Part shown: piece after piece, positions 1 through 9,171 of the stretch
Position numbering within the stretch: the stretch's first letter is position 1
Layout: each line of letters opens with the position of its first letter
From: Paenibacillus sp. cl123
Lineage (GTDB): Bacteria > Bacillota > Bacilli > Paenibacillales > NBRC-103111
Direction of reading: 5' to 3'
Length of the DNA stretch: 64,000 nt
Assembly: GCF_900101595.1 (NCBI RefSeq)
Contig: NZ_FMYY01000001.1
Coordinates: forward strand, 378,072 to 442,071
Program-made: the position numbers and the translations under genes
Notes under the pieces: generated by a model
Database searches by the model: none
The model's input: the letters and a program-made list of their open reading frames with translations, nothing else
What the model was told of the DNA's origin: nothing

Positions 1-45
1 AAGGCAGAACCTAAAGGCAGAACCTAAAGGCAGAACCCAAAGGCA
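1..45. repeat. 13-bp tandem repeat at window edge
   Basis: About 3.5 head-to-tail copies of a 13-bp unit (AAAGGCAGAACCT) run from the first base; the third copy ends in C instead of T. The array may extend outside the window. No gene is seen between it and the transposase gene that ends at 258. Confidence 0.8.
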
Positions 46-257
46 TATCATTTATACAGAGAGAAAAGCACTCAACCAGTGTGATGAGTTAGGACGAATA
101 AAGACGCGATGAAATAATATAAAGAAATGACCGTTTTTGTCTGGAGCTGTTGAAAATATTTAGCTAATACGCAAGGCGAGTTCCGTGCTTAAGCTCGAGT
201 TAGGAGTTAAGAAATATTCCTCCAGCCCACAGATCAAATAGCTTAGAGATAAAATGA

Positions 258-1139
258 TTAGATAAATTCAGATTGAATAATACGGCGATAAGTAGTTCGT
301 GGAGAAGAGGCTGCCAACTGAAGCAGGGATGAGAAAAAGGGGCGGGCCAAGCTTGAAAGTTTGTATCTATACGCGAATTCCTCCAGATAGGATTGAAGGT
401 GCTTGGGTCCAATACCATGGAAAGTTTGGTTGATCCAATTGCCAAGTTTACGGTTGAGCGCGCATAATGGTTGAAAACGTCTGGAACAGTAGGGCCTTGT
501 TACGAAATGAGCCTCCGAATGCTGGGGAGAAATATAATTTTGCGAAAAGTGCTTTGTACCGCTTCGAAGTATGGAATCTCCATGCATGTGCGCGGCGGGC
601 ACTTTTTTGATTTTAAGGTGAACGGGTGAGCCTTGTTCATCTATGTCCGCACCGATTAGAAGAGTCTGTTTGCGTGGATGCTCCAGACTGCTGGAAAATC
701 GGGGTCGTCCGTAATTACCAATGTTTACACGTATAATTCCTGTGAGCAGCTCTTTGTTATTATCAAGGGTCATCGCATGTCGAAGCTTATGTAGCATAAG
801 CCAAGCTGTCTTATAGGTAACGTCGATGATGGAGCTCAGCTGCCGGGCATTTATACGGTAGGAGTCGTGCGAGAGCAGAAAAATGGCCTGGAACCATTTG
901 ACGAGGGCGGTTTTGCTGCCCTCCATCACAGTGCCGGAAATAAGAGATTCCTGAAAGCAGCAGCGGCTGCATTCAAACAGAGGAAGCCTTCTTGTACGGA
1001 TTTGGTACGCGTGACGGTGACCGCATACACTGCAAGTAAAGCCATTAGGCCATTTTGCTTTATATAGAGTATTTTCGCAGGCAGATTTGTTTGCATACTG
1101 CGCATTAAACTGTTCAAATGTGATCGGGGACGCTTCCAT
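258..1139 (-). CDS. IS1595/ISXO2-like transposase, possibly inactive or domesticated
   Basis: The 293-residue protein starts with a Cys4 zinc ribbon (CSVCGHRH ... FECSRCCFQ, residues about 36-62), then the segment typical of IS1595-family transposases (SGTVMEGSKT, KWFQAIFLLS, TYKTAWLMLHKLRHAM). Near the C terminus it keeps the family's conserved HGIGPKHLQSYLEEFAYRYK block. In active members a DE pair follows the Met-rich helix at the start of the DDE-type nuclease fold; here that position reads RVNIGNYGRP, so the first catalytic acid appears to be replaced. Length is normal for the family and the frame is open throughout, so this is either a recently inactivated copy or a domesticated homologue. 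I could not find convincing terminal inverted repeats. Confidence 0.75.
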   Translation of the reverse strand: MEASPITFEQFNAQYANKSACENTLYKAKWPNGFTCSVCGHRHAYQIRTRRLPLFECSRCCFQESLISGTVMEGSKTALVKWFQAIFLLSHDSYRINARQLSSIIDVTYKTAWLMLHKLRHAMTLDNNKELLTGIIRVNIGNYGRPRFSSSLEHPRKQTLLIGADIDEQGSPVHLKIKKVPAAHMHGDSILRSGTKHFSQNYISPQHSEAHFVTRPYCSRRFQPLCALNRKLGNWINQTFHGIGPKHLQSYLEEFAYRYKLSSLARPFFSSLLQLAASSPRTTYRRIIQSEFI

Positions 1140-1522
1140 AAAATCCTCCGTTCAAGACATAAGAATTATTTTATAGCGGAAAAAAGATACATCTGCAATG
1201 AATTCTTATAAATATCCTTATGTATCAGGTTATTTTGGGTTATGAACTCTATGAATGAATCTCTGTTAATTACGAAAAAATAGGAACGTTTGTTCCTTTT
1301 AATTATACCGAACGTATGTTTCCGTGTCAATCTTTTAGGAATGGAATTTGGGCAGTGGCTGAAGAATTCCTTTCCTGAGGGATGGGGATCATTCCCCAAA
1401 GTGCTGCATTGGGAGATGTGGAGAATCGACTCTTTCGCAGAGTAAAGCGGCTTTTAACTATAAGGTGCCATTTCTCTGAGTAGAGCAGACGACTATAGAA
1501 ATAGAGCGGCAGTTCGACGCAA

Positions 1523-1573
1523 AAGCAAGAAGCAAGAAGCAAGAAGCAAGAAGCAAGAAGCAAGAAGCAAGAA
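1523..1573. repeat. 7-bp tandem repeat (AAGCAAG)n
   Basis: Seven or so copies of AAGCAAG run head to tail, then degrade into GCAGGGA/GCAGGAA units up to about 1665. The strand given is almost free of T. It lies in the 780-bp gene-free stretch 1140-1917. Open frames crossing this stretch on both strands only encode the repeats themselves, so no gene is called. Confidence 0.85.
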
Positions 1574-1724
1574 GCAGGGAGCAGGGAGCAGGAAGCAGGG
1601 AGCAGGGAAAAGGGAGCAGAGAGAGGAGCAGAAAGCAGAGCGGAAACTAGAGAGCAAAGAACAGAGAGCAAAAAAAGTGAGCGGCAATGAGTCAGGTGTT
1701 TATAGGGAGCCAGAGAGCAAAGTG

Positions 1725-1800
1725 CAAAGGACCAAAGGACCAAAGGACCAAAGGACCAAAGGACCAAAGGACCAAAGGACCAAAGGAGCAAAGGGCCGAA
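1725..1800. repeat. 8-bp tandem repeat (CAAAGGAC)n
   Basis: Seven exact copies of CAAAGGAC (1725-1780) are followed by degenerate copies and a short AGCAAG hexamer run. The period is not a multiple of three, so it is not a coding repeat. It sits about 120 bp upstream of the cyclic-di-GMP gene and could vary in copy number by slippage. Confidence 0.85.
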
Positions 1801-1917
1801 AGCAAGAGCAAGAGCAAGCGGATGTTTTGGCTAACAATATTTACAACACATTTACATAAGTGCAGAAGGATTTAACATGGGGTTGAAAGTCCTATGATAA
1901 AGTAGGAATTAGGTACT

Positions 1918-3741
1918 GTGAGACAAAGAAAAGTGGGGATACATGCGATGGCTGCACAACGGGACAAAGGGACACCGGGAGATGAAGTGGAGACTTTGCG
2001 GCAGGAGCTTGGACATATTATCGAGCATCAGACCATACGCTCCGTTTATCAACCGATAGTTTCTTTGAGTGACGGAGAAATTACTGGCTATGAGGCATTG
2101 ACCAGAGGGCCAGATGGCAGCTTGCTCCACTCGCCGCTGCCTTTGTTCGAATGGGCGGAGAAGCTAGGGGTGCTGTATACCCTCGACCGTTTGGCTCGCG
2201 CCAAGGCGATTGAAGGCGTCAGGATGAATAACGATAAGCAGTTGTTATTTCTTAACGTGTCAGCCGAGATACTGAATGATCCGTTGTTTGCTCCTGGACA
2301 AACGTTGGAGCTGCTGACAGCTCGGGGGCTCAGGCCCTCCAATGTTGTCTTTGAAATTACGGAGCGGAGCTCGATTGAAGATTTTGCCTCAGCTCAAAAA
2401 ATATTGGATCACTACCGGCAGCAGGGATACAGAATTGCCATAGACGATGCAGGAGCGGGGTATTCGTCCTTGCAGGCTATTGCCGAGCTGAATCCGGATT
2501 ACATTAAAGTAGATAAGTCGCTTGTGGCGGGTATGCATCGAAGTAAAACCAAGGAGTACATGCTGGAGACGCTGGTTGCTTTCGCTGATAAGCTCGGCAT
2601 TTATTTGATAGCGGAAGGGATCGAGTCGCCTGATGACTTGATGAAGCTAACGAGAATGGGGGTTCATTACGGGCAGGGATATTTGCTGGGCAGACCTTCG
2701 GGGCAGGAACTGAAGCAGATACAGTCCGACATCAAGCGTCAGATCGCCGAGCATCGCAGCATGCGTGAATGGTCAGGACATATGCCGGCCATCGGCGAAC
2801 TGGCGGCGCCTTGCCAGACCTTTGACGCAAGAACACCGATATCGGGGGTGGCCAACTATTTCAAAAAGCATATGGATGCGCAGGGAGCAGTCATATTAAG
2901 AGATAATCGACCGGTGGGGCTCATTATGCGGGAGAGGCTGTTTCAACAATTGGCCGGTCAATACGGCTATTCTCTATTCTGGAACAGACCGATCGATCAG
3001 TTGATGGACGAAGCTCCTCTAATCGTGGACGACAGCAAGCCGGTGGAGGCTGTTTCGAAGCTCGCGACCTCACGCGCCATCGGTCATTTGTACGATCTGG
3101 TGATCATTACGTCTAATGATCGATTGCTTGGCACCGCGTCGGTGAGAACTATTCTGGAGTGTATTACGAACGTCAAGATGGAGAAAGCCCGGGTAGCCAA
3201 TCCCTTAACTGGCTTGCCGGGCAATTTGCAGATTAACAGGGAGATCAAGCGCCGCCTAACCGACGGCAAGCGCTTCTCCGTCATTTACGCGGACTTGGAT
3301 TTTTTTAAATGGTATAACGATAGATATGGCTTCCACAAGGGTGATCAATTAATTCAGTTCACGGCCGACTGCATTCAGCATTCGCTTCATTTGCTTGGGG
3401 CCCCCCATGACTTTGTCGGTCATATTGGCGGAGATGATTTTATTGCCGTCACGGCGTGCTCGGATTCGGAGAAGATTTGTCAGGAGATGATTCGCAGGTT
3501 CGACACAGGTGTAGTTGCCTTCTATGAAGCAGAAAGCTGGACCTATGTAGAAGACCGTCACGGCAACCGGGTAGAAAGCGACGGCGTCACCTTGTCCTTG
3601 TCGCTGGTCGTTTGCGAAGCGGGCTTGCATGCAACGCCTGAGCAGATCTCGCAGACGGCCGCCAGACTAAAGAAACAGTCCAAGGCACATCGGGGCAGCG
3701 TTGTATTCTGTGACCATGTCGGGCACCGTATTTCGATGTGA
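1918..3741 (+). CDS. EAL-CBS-GGDEF cyclic-di-GMP signalling protein
   Basis: A cytoplasmic protein that could both break down and make cyclic-di-GMP. Residues about 40-275 form an EAL phosphodiesterase domain with all key signatures visible: YEALTRG, FLNVSAEIL, EITERSS, the acidic pair in IDDAGAGYSSL, IKVDKS, AEGIES and GQGYLLGRP. Residues about 290-415 look like a tandem CBS pair, a likely nucleotide sensor. Residues about 430-600 form a GGDEF diguanylate cyclase domain with an intact GGDDF active site near residue 502; the usual RxxD inhibitory site before it is not seen. There is no membrane segment. A GTG at 1918 gives 607 residues, but an in-frame ATG at 1948, preceded by GTGGGG, is an equally good start. 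It stands alone, convergent with the HAD gene. Confidence 0.9.
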   Translation: MRQRKVGIHAMAAQRDKGTPGDEVETLRQELGHIIEHQTIRSVYQPIVSLSDGEITGYEALTRGPDGSLLHSPLPLFEWAEKLGVLYTLDRLARAKAIEGVRMNNDKQLLFLNVSAEILNDPLFAPGQTLELLTARGLRPSNVVFEITERSSIEDFASAQKILDHYRQQGYRIAIDDAGAGYSSLQAIAELNPDYIKVDKSLVAGMHRSKTKEYMLETLVAFADKLGIYLIAEGIESPDDLMKLTRMGVHYGQGYLLGRPSGQELKQIQSDIKRQIAEHRSMREWSGHMPAIGELAAPCQTFDARTPISGVANYFKKHMDAQGAVILRDNRPVGLIMRERLFQQLAGQYGYSLFWNRPIDQLMDEAPLIVDDSKPVEAVSKLATSRAIGHLYDLVIITSNDRLLGTASVRTILECITNVKMEKARVANPLTGLPGNLQINREIKRRLTDGKRFSVIYADLDFFKWYNDRYGFHKGDQLIQFTADCIQHSLHLLGAPHDFVGHIGGDDFIAVTACSDSEKICQEMIRRFDTGVVAFYEAESWTYVEDRHGNRVESDGVTLSLSLVVCEAGLHATPEQISQTAARLKKQSKAHRGSVVFCDHVGHRISM

Positions 3742-3761
3742 GCATACGGACCGTTGGCAGC

Positions 3762-4550
3762 TCAGGAAAATAAGCCTGGCAACTGATCTATCCGCTTGAT
3801 CAGATATACTTGGCGTTTGCCGAGTTTTTGCCGGGTAATCTTGGGCGACTCCGAGACAGGGTCCCCGCTCTCGTGCAGCCAGACGGCGTCCATCCCGACT
3901 TTAACGGCGCCGCAAACATCGTGCCTCCATGAGTTTCCGACCATAACGGCATGCCGGGGGGCGAGCTTTAGCGCATGCAGAGCGGATTTGAACAATACCG
4001 GAGAGGGCTTCTTATCCGCCGGTCTTAAGGCTGTGTAAACCCGCTCCGCAGGAAAAAACGACTGCAGACCGAACCGCTCGAGCAGCAGGAGCACTTCGGC
4101 ACGGGGGCTGTTGCTGATGATCGCCAAGGTAAAGCGAGGCATGAGCAGAGTGAGTGTATCATGAGTGCGAGGAGGCATGGTTTTGGCGGAAACCTGCAAA
4201 TGAAGCACCTCTTGCATAAAGTCGCGCGCCATCGACCCGGAGACTGGCAGCCTGCGTTCGAGAAAAGCCTCCCGCAGGCACTGCTGCTGCAGCTCGTCGA
4301 GCTGCTTGAAAGTCGAACGGGCTTTTTTGCGTTGGTGCCAGCGAGTGATATAGGCTTCCCAGAGCTTGTCGCTTTCTCCCGTCTCCGCTGAGTCCCACCG
4401 CGCCGCGTAGGCGCTCCACACCTCCCGAAAGCAAGCCTCGAAGCTCAGCCCCTGCAGCACCAGCGTCTGGTTTACGTCGAAAAAAATGACTTGTTTGCCG
4501 CTCAGCGGCTTCGATTCATTCACGGTCATCCCTCCGATTCTCCGGCACAT
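3762..4550 (-). CDS. HAD-superfamily hydrolase
   Basis: A haloacid-dehalogenase-type hydrolase, probably a small-molecule phosphatase. Motif I is FFDVNQTL, so the nucleophile Asp is kept but the second Asp of DxD is Asn, which is unusual. Motif II is IISNSP, motif III is the Lys in KPSPVLFK, and motif IV is VMVGNSWRHD. The helical cap between motifs I and II is large (about residues 40-150), as in YjjG/HAD-IA proteins. Three starts are possible: ATG 4550 (GGAG eight bases upstream), ATG 4529 (ribosome site too close) and GTG 4523, which has GGAGGG at six bases. The last two would remove 7 or 9 residues before motif I without harming the fold. Substrate unknown. Confidence 0.85.
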   Translation of the reverse strand: MCRRIGGMTVNESKPLSGKQVIFFDVNQTLVLQGLSFEACFREVWSAYAARWDSAETGESDKLWEAYITRWHQRKKARSTFKQLDELQQQCLREAFLERRLPVSGSMARDFMQEVLHLQVSAKTMPPRTHDTLTLLMPRFTLAIISNSPRAEVLLLLERFGLQSFFPAERVYTALRPADKKPSPVLFKSALHALKLAPRHAVMVGNSWRHDVCGAVKVGMDAVWLHESGDPVSESPKITRQKLGKRQVYLIKRIDQLPGLFS

Positions 4551-4714
4551 TCATCATTCTCCAACATGCTCGGTAAGGATCGAGTCCTTTCATTTTATGC
4601 GACGTGTAGGCAGGTCACCCCTCTTCCTCTCTGTTTTTTGCGATGTTTTTTTCTTTCGTGCTCCTATGCTATCATGGAGGTAGAAGGATAGTTTGTACGA
4701 ATGGGGTGTAATCG

Positions 4715-7426
4715 TTGTCCAAATCGAAGCTAATCGTCATTGACGGGAACGGGATTGCTTACAGAGCTTTTTTTGCGCTTCCGCTGCTCAGCAACTCGAA
4801 GGGGCTGCATACGAACGCGGTGTACGGATTTACTACCATGCTGTTGAAACTTATGGAAGACTATAAGCCCTCGCATTTTCTGGTCGCATTCGACGCCGGG
4901 AAGCAAACCTTCAGACATCAGGGCTATGCTCAATATAAAGGGACGAGAGAGAAAACCCCGCCAGAGCTATCGGAGCAGTTTCCAGTGCTGCGTGAACTAA
5001 TAGCTTCCTTCGGTATCCGGCAATTTGAACTGGACGGCTATGAAGCGGACGATATTATCGGAACAGTGACGAAGTTCGTAGAAGAAAGCGATACTTACGA
5101 AGCTATCGTCGTCACCGGGGACAAGGATATGCTTCAGCTCGCTTCGGACAAGGTGCATATCGCGCTGACACGCAAGGGAATCAGTGAGATAGAGCTGTTC
5201 GACCCCGCGCATATTGATAAAACCTATGGCTTAAAGCCGCATCAGATCATTGATCTGAAGGGACTGATGGGTGATGCCAGCGATAACATTCCAGGTATTC
5301 CGGGAGTGGGCGAGAAGACGGCACTGAAGCTGCTGTATGAATATGGTTCGGTGGAGAAGGTTCTTGAAAATGCCGCCGGCATCAAAGGAAAGATGGGAGA
5401 GAAGGTTGCGGCTCATGCCGAGGAAGCGAGAATGAGCAAGGAGCTGGCGACCATTCACCGGGAGGTCCCGCTGGATTTTCCATTAGAAGAGCTCGCGTAC
5501 AGCGGCTATGACCCCGCCTTGCTGGGCGATGCTTTCCGCCGATTGGAATTCAAATCGCTGCTGGAGCGTCTAGACCTGAACGGAACAGATAGCGGCGCTT
5601 TCGATACCCAGGAAGACGCAGCGCCGGGGACTGCTGCACATGCGCCTTGCTCCTGGGCAGCGGAGCCCGGGGAGCTCGCCGAGCTTGTGGGGGCGCTTGG
5701 GAGAGTAACTGCGCTCCACGTTGAGGCGATCGGTGAAAATCCTCATGTTTCCGAGCTGCTTGGCGTCGCATTCTTCACCAAGGGGAATGAAGCGGAGGAC
5801 GAAGCCGAGGATAAGACTTATTATGTCCCTTATGAGGCCTTGATCTCTTCGGCCGCGGCTCCTGTGCGAGACTGGCTTGCGAATCGGGATAAGGCTATCC
5901 ATGTATACGATCTGCATCGTGCGCTTCTCGCGTTATATTGGAGGGACATCGAGCTGAACGGCGTCGCTTTCGACGGGCTTCTGGCCGGTTACCTGCTGGA
6001 CCCGACGGAATCGGCGCTGACGCTGAGCGGTTTAACCGCGCGCTACGGACTTCCCGCTTTGCCTGCGGATGAGGACGTATTCGGCAAGGGAGCCAAGTTC
6101 AAGCTGCCCGAACAAGATGTGCTCTGCGCGTTTATGGGGCGCAAGGTGGAGGCCGTGCACCGGCTGACCGCAAAGCTGGAAGCAGCGCTCGAGGCCGGCG
6201 AGATGCGGGAGCTGTTCCACGAGCTGGAGCTGCCGCTTGCGCTGGTCCTTGCCTCTATGGAGCGGAAGGGAATTCAAGTAGATATTGAGGAACTAAAGGC
6301 TTATGGCATCGAGCTGGGCAAGCGAATCGAGGAAATTATGGAACAGGTTTATGCTGCCGTAGGAATGGAATTCAATATTAACTCTCCTAAGCAGTTGGGA
6401 GAGATTTTGTTCGACAAACTCCAGCTGCCCGTAGTGAAGAAAACGAAGACCGGTTATTCGACCGACGCAGAGGTGCTGGAGAAGCTGGAGCCGTATCATC
6501 CGATGATCGGCCACATTCTCCATTACCGAACGCTGGCCAAGCTGCAGTCCACCTACGTGGAAGGGCTGCTCAAGGAGGTACGTCCGGATACGGGCAAGGT
6601 GCATACGTATTACCGGCAGACAATCGCGGCTACCGGAAGGCTCAGCAGCCAATATCCGAACCTGCAGAACATTCCCATCCGGCTGGAGGAAGGGCGCAAG
6701 ATCCGCAAGGTATTTGTGCCTTCTATGCCCGGCTGGCGGATTCTGACCGCCGATTACTCGCAGATCGAGCTGCGAGTGCTCGCTCATATTTCCCAGGACG
6801 AGAGGCTGATAGAAGCTTTCCGCGAAGACATGGACATCCATACAAAGACGGCGTCGGACGTGTTCGGCGTGCCGGCGGAGTCCGTGGATTCGAACATGCG
6901 GCGACAGGCGAAGGCCGTTAATTTCGGTATCGTCTACGGTATCAGCGATTATGGGTTATCCCAGAACTTGCACATTACCCGCAAGGACGCGGCGCGGTTT
7001 ATCGAGCAGTATTTCGCCGTATTTAAAGGGGTGCGCAAGTATATGGACGATATCGTAGCCATGGCCAGAGAGGACGGATACGTGACGACGCTGCTGAAAC
7101 GGCGCCGGTATCTGCCGGAGATCAAAGCCTCCAACTTCAATCTTCGCTCGTTCGCGGAACGGACCGCGATGAACACGCCGATCCAGGGGACGGCGGCCGA
7201 CATTATTAAGCTGGCTATGGTTCAGCTGGATAAGCGGATGACCGCCGAGGGAGTCCGCAGCCGAATGCTGCTTCAGGTGCATGACGAACTGGTATTCGAA
7301 GTGCCTGAAGATGAGGTAGAGATGATGAAGGCTATGGTCGCGGAAGTGATGGAATCCGCGCTGCAGCTCGATGTGCCGCTGAAGGTGGATGTAGACGACG
7401 GAGTGAACTGGTACGAAGCAAAATAA
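4715..7426 (+). CDS. polA: DNA polymerase I
   Basis: Repair and Okazaki-fragment-processing polymerase, 903 residues. The N-terminal third is the 5'-3' exonuclease (FLAP) domain, with VIDGNGIAYRAFFA and the acidic cluster YEADDIIGT and VTGDKDML. The central domain (about 310-490) corresponds to the 3'-5' exonuclease, but the first catalytic DxE motif is absent (LHVEAIG in its place), as in other Bacillales enzymes that lack proofreading. The polymerase domain has motif A DYSQIELRVLAH (about residue 678), motif B RRQAKAVNFGIVYG (about 729) and motif C QVHDELVFE (about 854). The start is TTG with GGGGTG six bases upstream. It heads the polA-mutM-ytaF-coaE run. Confidence 0.98.
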   Translation: MSKSKLIVIDGNGIAYRAFFALPLLSNSKGLHTNAVYGFTTMLLKLMEDYKPSHFLVAFDAGKQTFRHQGYAQYKGTREKTPPELSEQFPVLRELIASFGIRQFELDGYEADDIIGTVTKFVEESDTYEAIVVTGDKDMLQLASDKVHIALTRKGISEIELFDPAHIDKTYGLKPHQIIDLKGLMGDASDNIPGIPGVGEKTALKLLYEYGSVEKVLENAAGIKGKMGEKVAAHAEEARMSKELATIHREVPLDFPLEELAYSGYDPALLGDAFRRLEFKSLLERLDLNGTDSGAFDTQEDAAPGTAAHAPCSWAAEPGELAELVGALGRVTALHVEAIGENPHVSELLGVAFFTKGNEAEDEAEDKTYYVPYEALISSAAAPVRDWLANRDKAIHVYDLHRALLALYWRDIELNGVAFDGLLAGYLLDPTESALTLSGLTARYGLPALPADEDVFGKGAKFKLPEQDVLCAFMGRKVEAVHRLTAKLEAALEAGEMRELFHELELPLALVLASMERKGIQVDIEELKAYGIELGKRIEEIMEQVYAAVGMEFNINSPKQLGEILFDKLQLPVVKKTKTGYSTDAEVLEKLEPYHPMIGHILHYRTLAKLQSTYVEGLLKEVRPDTGKVHTYYRQTIAATGRLSSQYPNLQNIPIRLEEGRKIRKVFVPSMPGWRILTADYSQIELRVLAHISQDERLIEAFREDMDIHTKTASDVFGVPAESVDSNMRRQAKAVNFGIVYGISDYGLSQNLHITRKDAARFIEQYFAVFKGVRKYMDDIVAMAREDGYVTTLLKRRRYLPEIKASNFNLRSFAERTAMNTPIQGTAADIIKLAMVQLDKRMTAEGVRSRMLLQVHDELVFEVPEDEVEMMKAMVAEVMESALQLDVPLKVDVDDGVNWYEAK

Positions 7427-7459
7427 GACTTACGGAAGAAGTACGAAAGGAAGATAGCT

Positions 7460-8311
7460 GTGCCTGAGTTGCCAGAGGTAGAAACCGTCCGCCGCACGCT
7501 GCAGCAGCTGGTGGCGGGCAAAACGGTGGAGAGCGTCAAGGTGATGCTGCCCCGTATCATTCAGAAGCCCGACGATATTCAGTTATTCGCTTCGCTGCTT
7601 GTAGGAGAGACGATTCGCTCGGTGGAGCGGCGGGGCAAATTTCTTCGCCTGATGTTCGATCATTATACGCTCGTGTCCCATCTGCGGATGGAGGGACGTT
7701 ATGGCATTTATCAGGCTGGTGAACCGGTTGAACCGCATACGCATGTTATTTTTTATTTCACGGACGGGAGCGAGCTGCGGTACAGGGATGTGCGGCAGTT
7801 CGGCACGATGCATATTTTCGATAAGGATCAGGATCTGAAGGAAAAGCCGCTGGTGAAACTCGGTCTGGAGCCGCTGGACGAGACGTTTACTTTGCAGGCT
7901 TTCCGTGACAGGCTTAGCCATCGGACGACGAAAATCAAGCCGCTGCTGCTTAATCAGGAATATATCGTAGGGATCGGGAATATTTATGTCGATGAGTCCC
8001 TGTATCTGGCTGGCATTCATCCGGAGCGGGAGGCGAATTCTCTTACCGGCCCGGAATGGGCCAAGCTGCATGAAGCCATCGTAACGACGCTGCGCGATGC
8101 GGTGGCCGTAGGCGGCTCGTCAATCAAATCCTATGTGAACGGACAAGGCGAGATGGGCATGTTCCAGCATCAGCTGCGCATGTACGGACGCAAAGGAGAG
8201 CCGTGTTACACCTGCGGCGGTCCGATCGAGAAGTCGGTTGTTGCGGGCCGGGGCACGCACTTCTGTCCAGCCTGTCAAAAGCCAAAGCCGCGAAGGATTA
8301 TCCGCAAATAA
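7460..8311 (+). CDS. mutM: Formamidopyrimidine-DNA glycosylase
   Basis: Base-excision repair enzyme that removes 8-oxoguanine and formamidopyrimidines and cleaves the strand by beta,delta-elimination. The N terminus PELPEVETVRR carries the catalytic Pro2 and Glu3; RRGKFL holds the conserved beta-hairpin Lys; IVGIGNIYVDESL is the helix-two-turn-helix; the C terminus is the four-Cys zinc finger (CYTCGGPI ... FCPACQ). Full length at 283 residues. It begins with GTG 33 bases after polA, with an AAGGAAG ribosome site, and is probably co-transcribed with polA. Confidence 0.98.
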   Translation: MPELPEVETVRRTLQQLVAGKTVESVKVMLPRIIQKPDDIQLFASLLVGETIRSVERRGKFLRLMFDHYTLVSHLRMEGRYGIYQAGEPVEPHTHVIFYFTDGSELRYRDVRQFGTMHIFDKDQDLKEKPLVKLGLEPLDETFTLQAFRDRLSHRTTKIKPLLLNQEYIVGIGNIYVDESLYLAGIHPEREANSLTGPEWAKLHEAIVTTLRDAVAVGGSSIKSYVNGQGEMGMFQHQLRMYGRKGEPCYTCGGPIEKSVVAGRGTHFCPACQKPKPRRIIRK

Positions 8312-8458
8312 TGCACCACCCGCCCAGAAATCCCATATAGTAAGCCATGAGCCGCCAGCCCGGCGTCACCGCTGCAAGCGTGAGCAGGCTGTGCGCAAAC
8401 AATCGATAACCTGCGCATGCTCGGGTGTGCGGGGTTATGGGCTGGGAGGGAAGGGCGC

Positions 8459-9145
8459 ATGCTGCCGTTTTTTTCGCTTTTTTTGTTGGCCTTGGCAGTT
8501 AGTTTGGACGGGTTTGGCGTAGGTGTTACTTACGGGCTTCGCAAAATTCGGATTCCATTGTTTTCCATCGCTATTATTTCATGCTGCTCCGGCTTGATTA
8601 TCTTTGTTTCCATGCAAATAGGCGTTTGGATGAGCGGGTGGGTTTATCCGGACTTGGCCAAAACGATCGGCGCTTTGATTCTGGTAGGGATCGGCCTGTG
8701 GGCCTTATACCAGCTCCGCAAGGAAGAAGCGGACTCCGAGGAGGCCGGTTCGGCCGAGACTGTCTCGGAGAGCGCTGCAGTTGTCCTGGGTCCTGCCAGC
8801 GCCAAAGAGATCATCTATATCGAGCTGAAGCGATTTGGGCTTGTCATTCAAATTCTTCGCAAACCTTCGATCGCGGATATGGACCGATCGGGCATTATTT
8901 CCGCGTATGAAGCAACCCTGCTCGGGCTTGCATTATCCCTTGACGCCTTCGGGGCGGGGATCGGAGCGGCTTTGCTTGGATTTACGCCTTGGCTGACTGC
9001 TGCAGTCATTGCGCTCGCAAGCGGCATGTTCCTGAGCTTCGGTCTGCGAGTCGGCTTCCGCTATGCCGGGGCCTTCTGGATGCGCCGATTATCCGTTGTG
9101 CCAGGATTTGTTCTTATTATCATGGGCATTATGAAACTATTCTAA
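8459..9145 (+). CDS. ytaF: Sporulation membrane protein YtaF (MntP-like)
   Basis: A polytopic membrane protein of the MntP/YtaF superfamily, 228 residues from the chosen start. Two homologous halves are visible, each beginning with a LALAVSLDGFGVG-type helix (LALALSLDAFGAG in the second, about residue 165), separated by a charged loop rich in Glu and Ser. MntP relatives export manganese; YtaF of Bacillus is associated with sporulation, but its substrate is unclear. The ATG at 8459 is chosen because GGGAGGG lies eight bases upstream; an upstream in-frame start at 8417 has no such site and would add hydrophilic residues before the first helix. It sits between mutM and coaE, the common Paenibacillus order. 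Confidence 0.9.
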   Translation: MLPFFSLFLLALAVSLDGFGVGVTYGLRKIRIPLFSIAIISCCSGLIIFVSMQIGVWMSGWVYPDLAKTIGALILVGIGLWALYQLRKEEADSEEAGSAETVSESAAVVLGPASAKEIIYIELKRFGLVIQILRKPSIADMDRSGIISAYEATLLGLALSLDAFGAGIGAALLGFTPWLTAAVIALASGMFLSFGLRVGFRYAGAFWMRRLSVVPGFVLIIMGIMKLF

Positions 9146-9171
9146 CCATTAAAGAAGCAGGGAGTTAGGCT

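Noticed and set aside
1166-1399. Leftward 77-residue frame next to the transposase
   Set aside because: No recognisable domain, no clear ribosome site, and it runs into the repeat region.
1327-1791. Leftward 154-residue open frame over the tandem repeats
   Set aside because: It encodes only low-complexity Leu/Ser/Cys/Phe repeats that mirror the DNA arrays and has no family or proper start.
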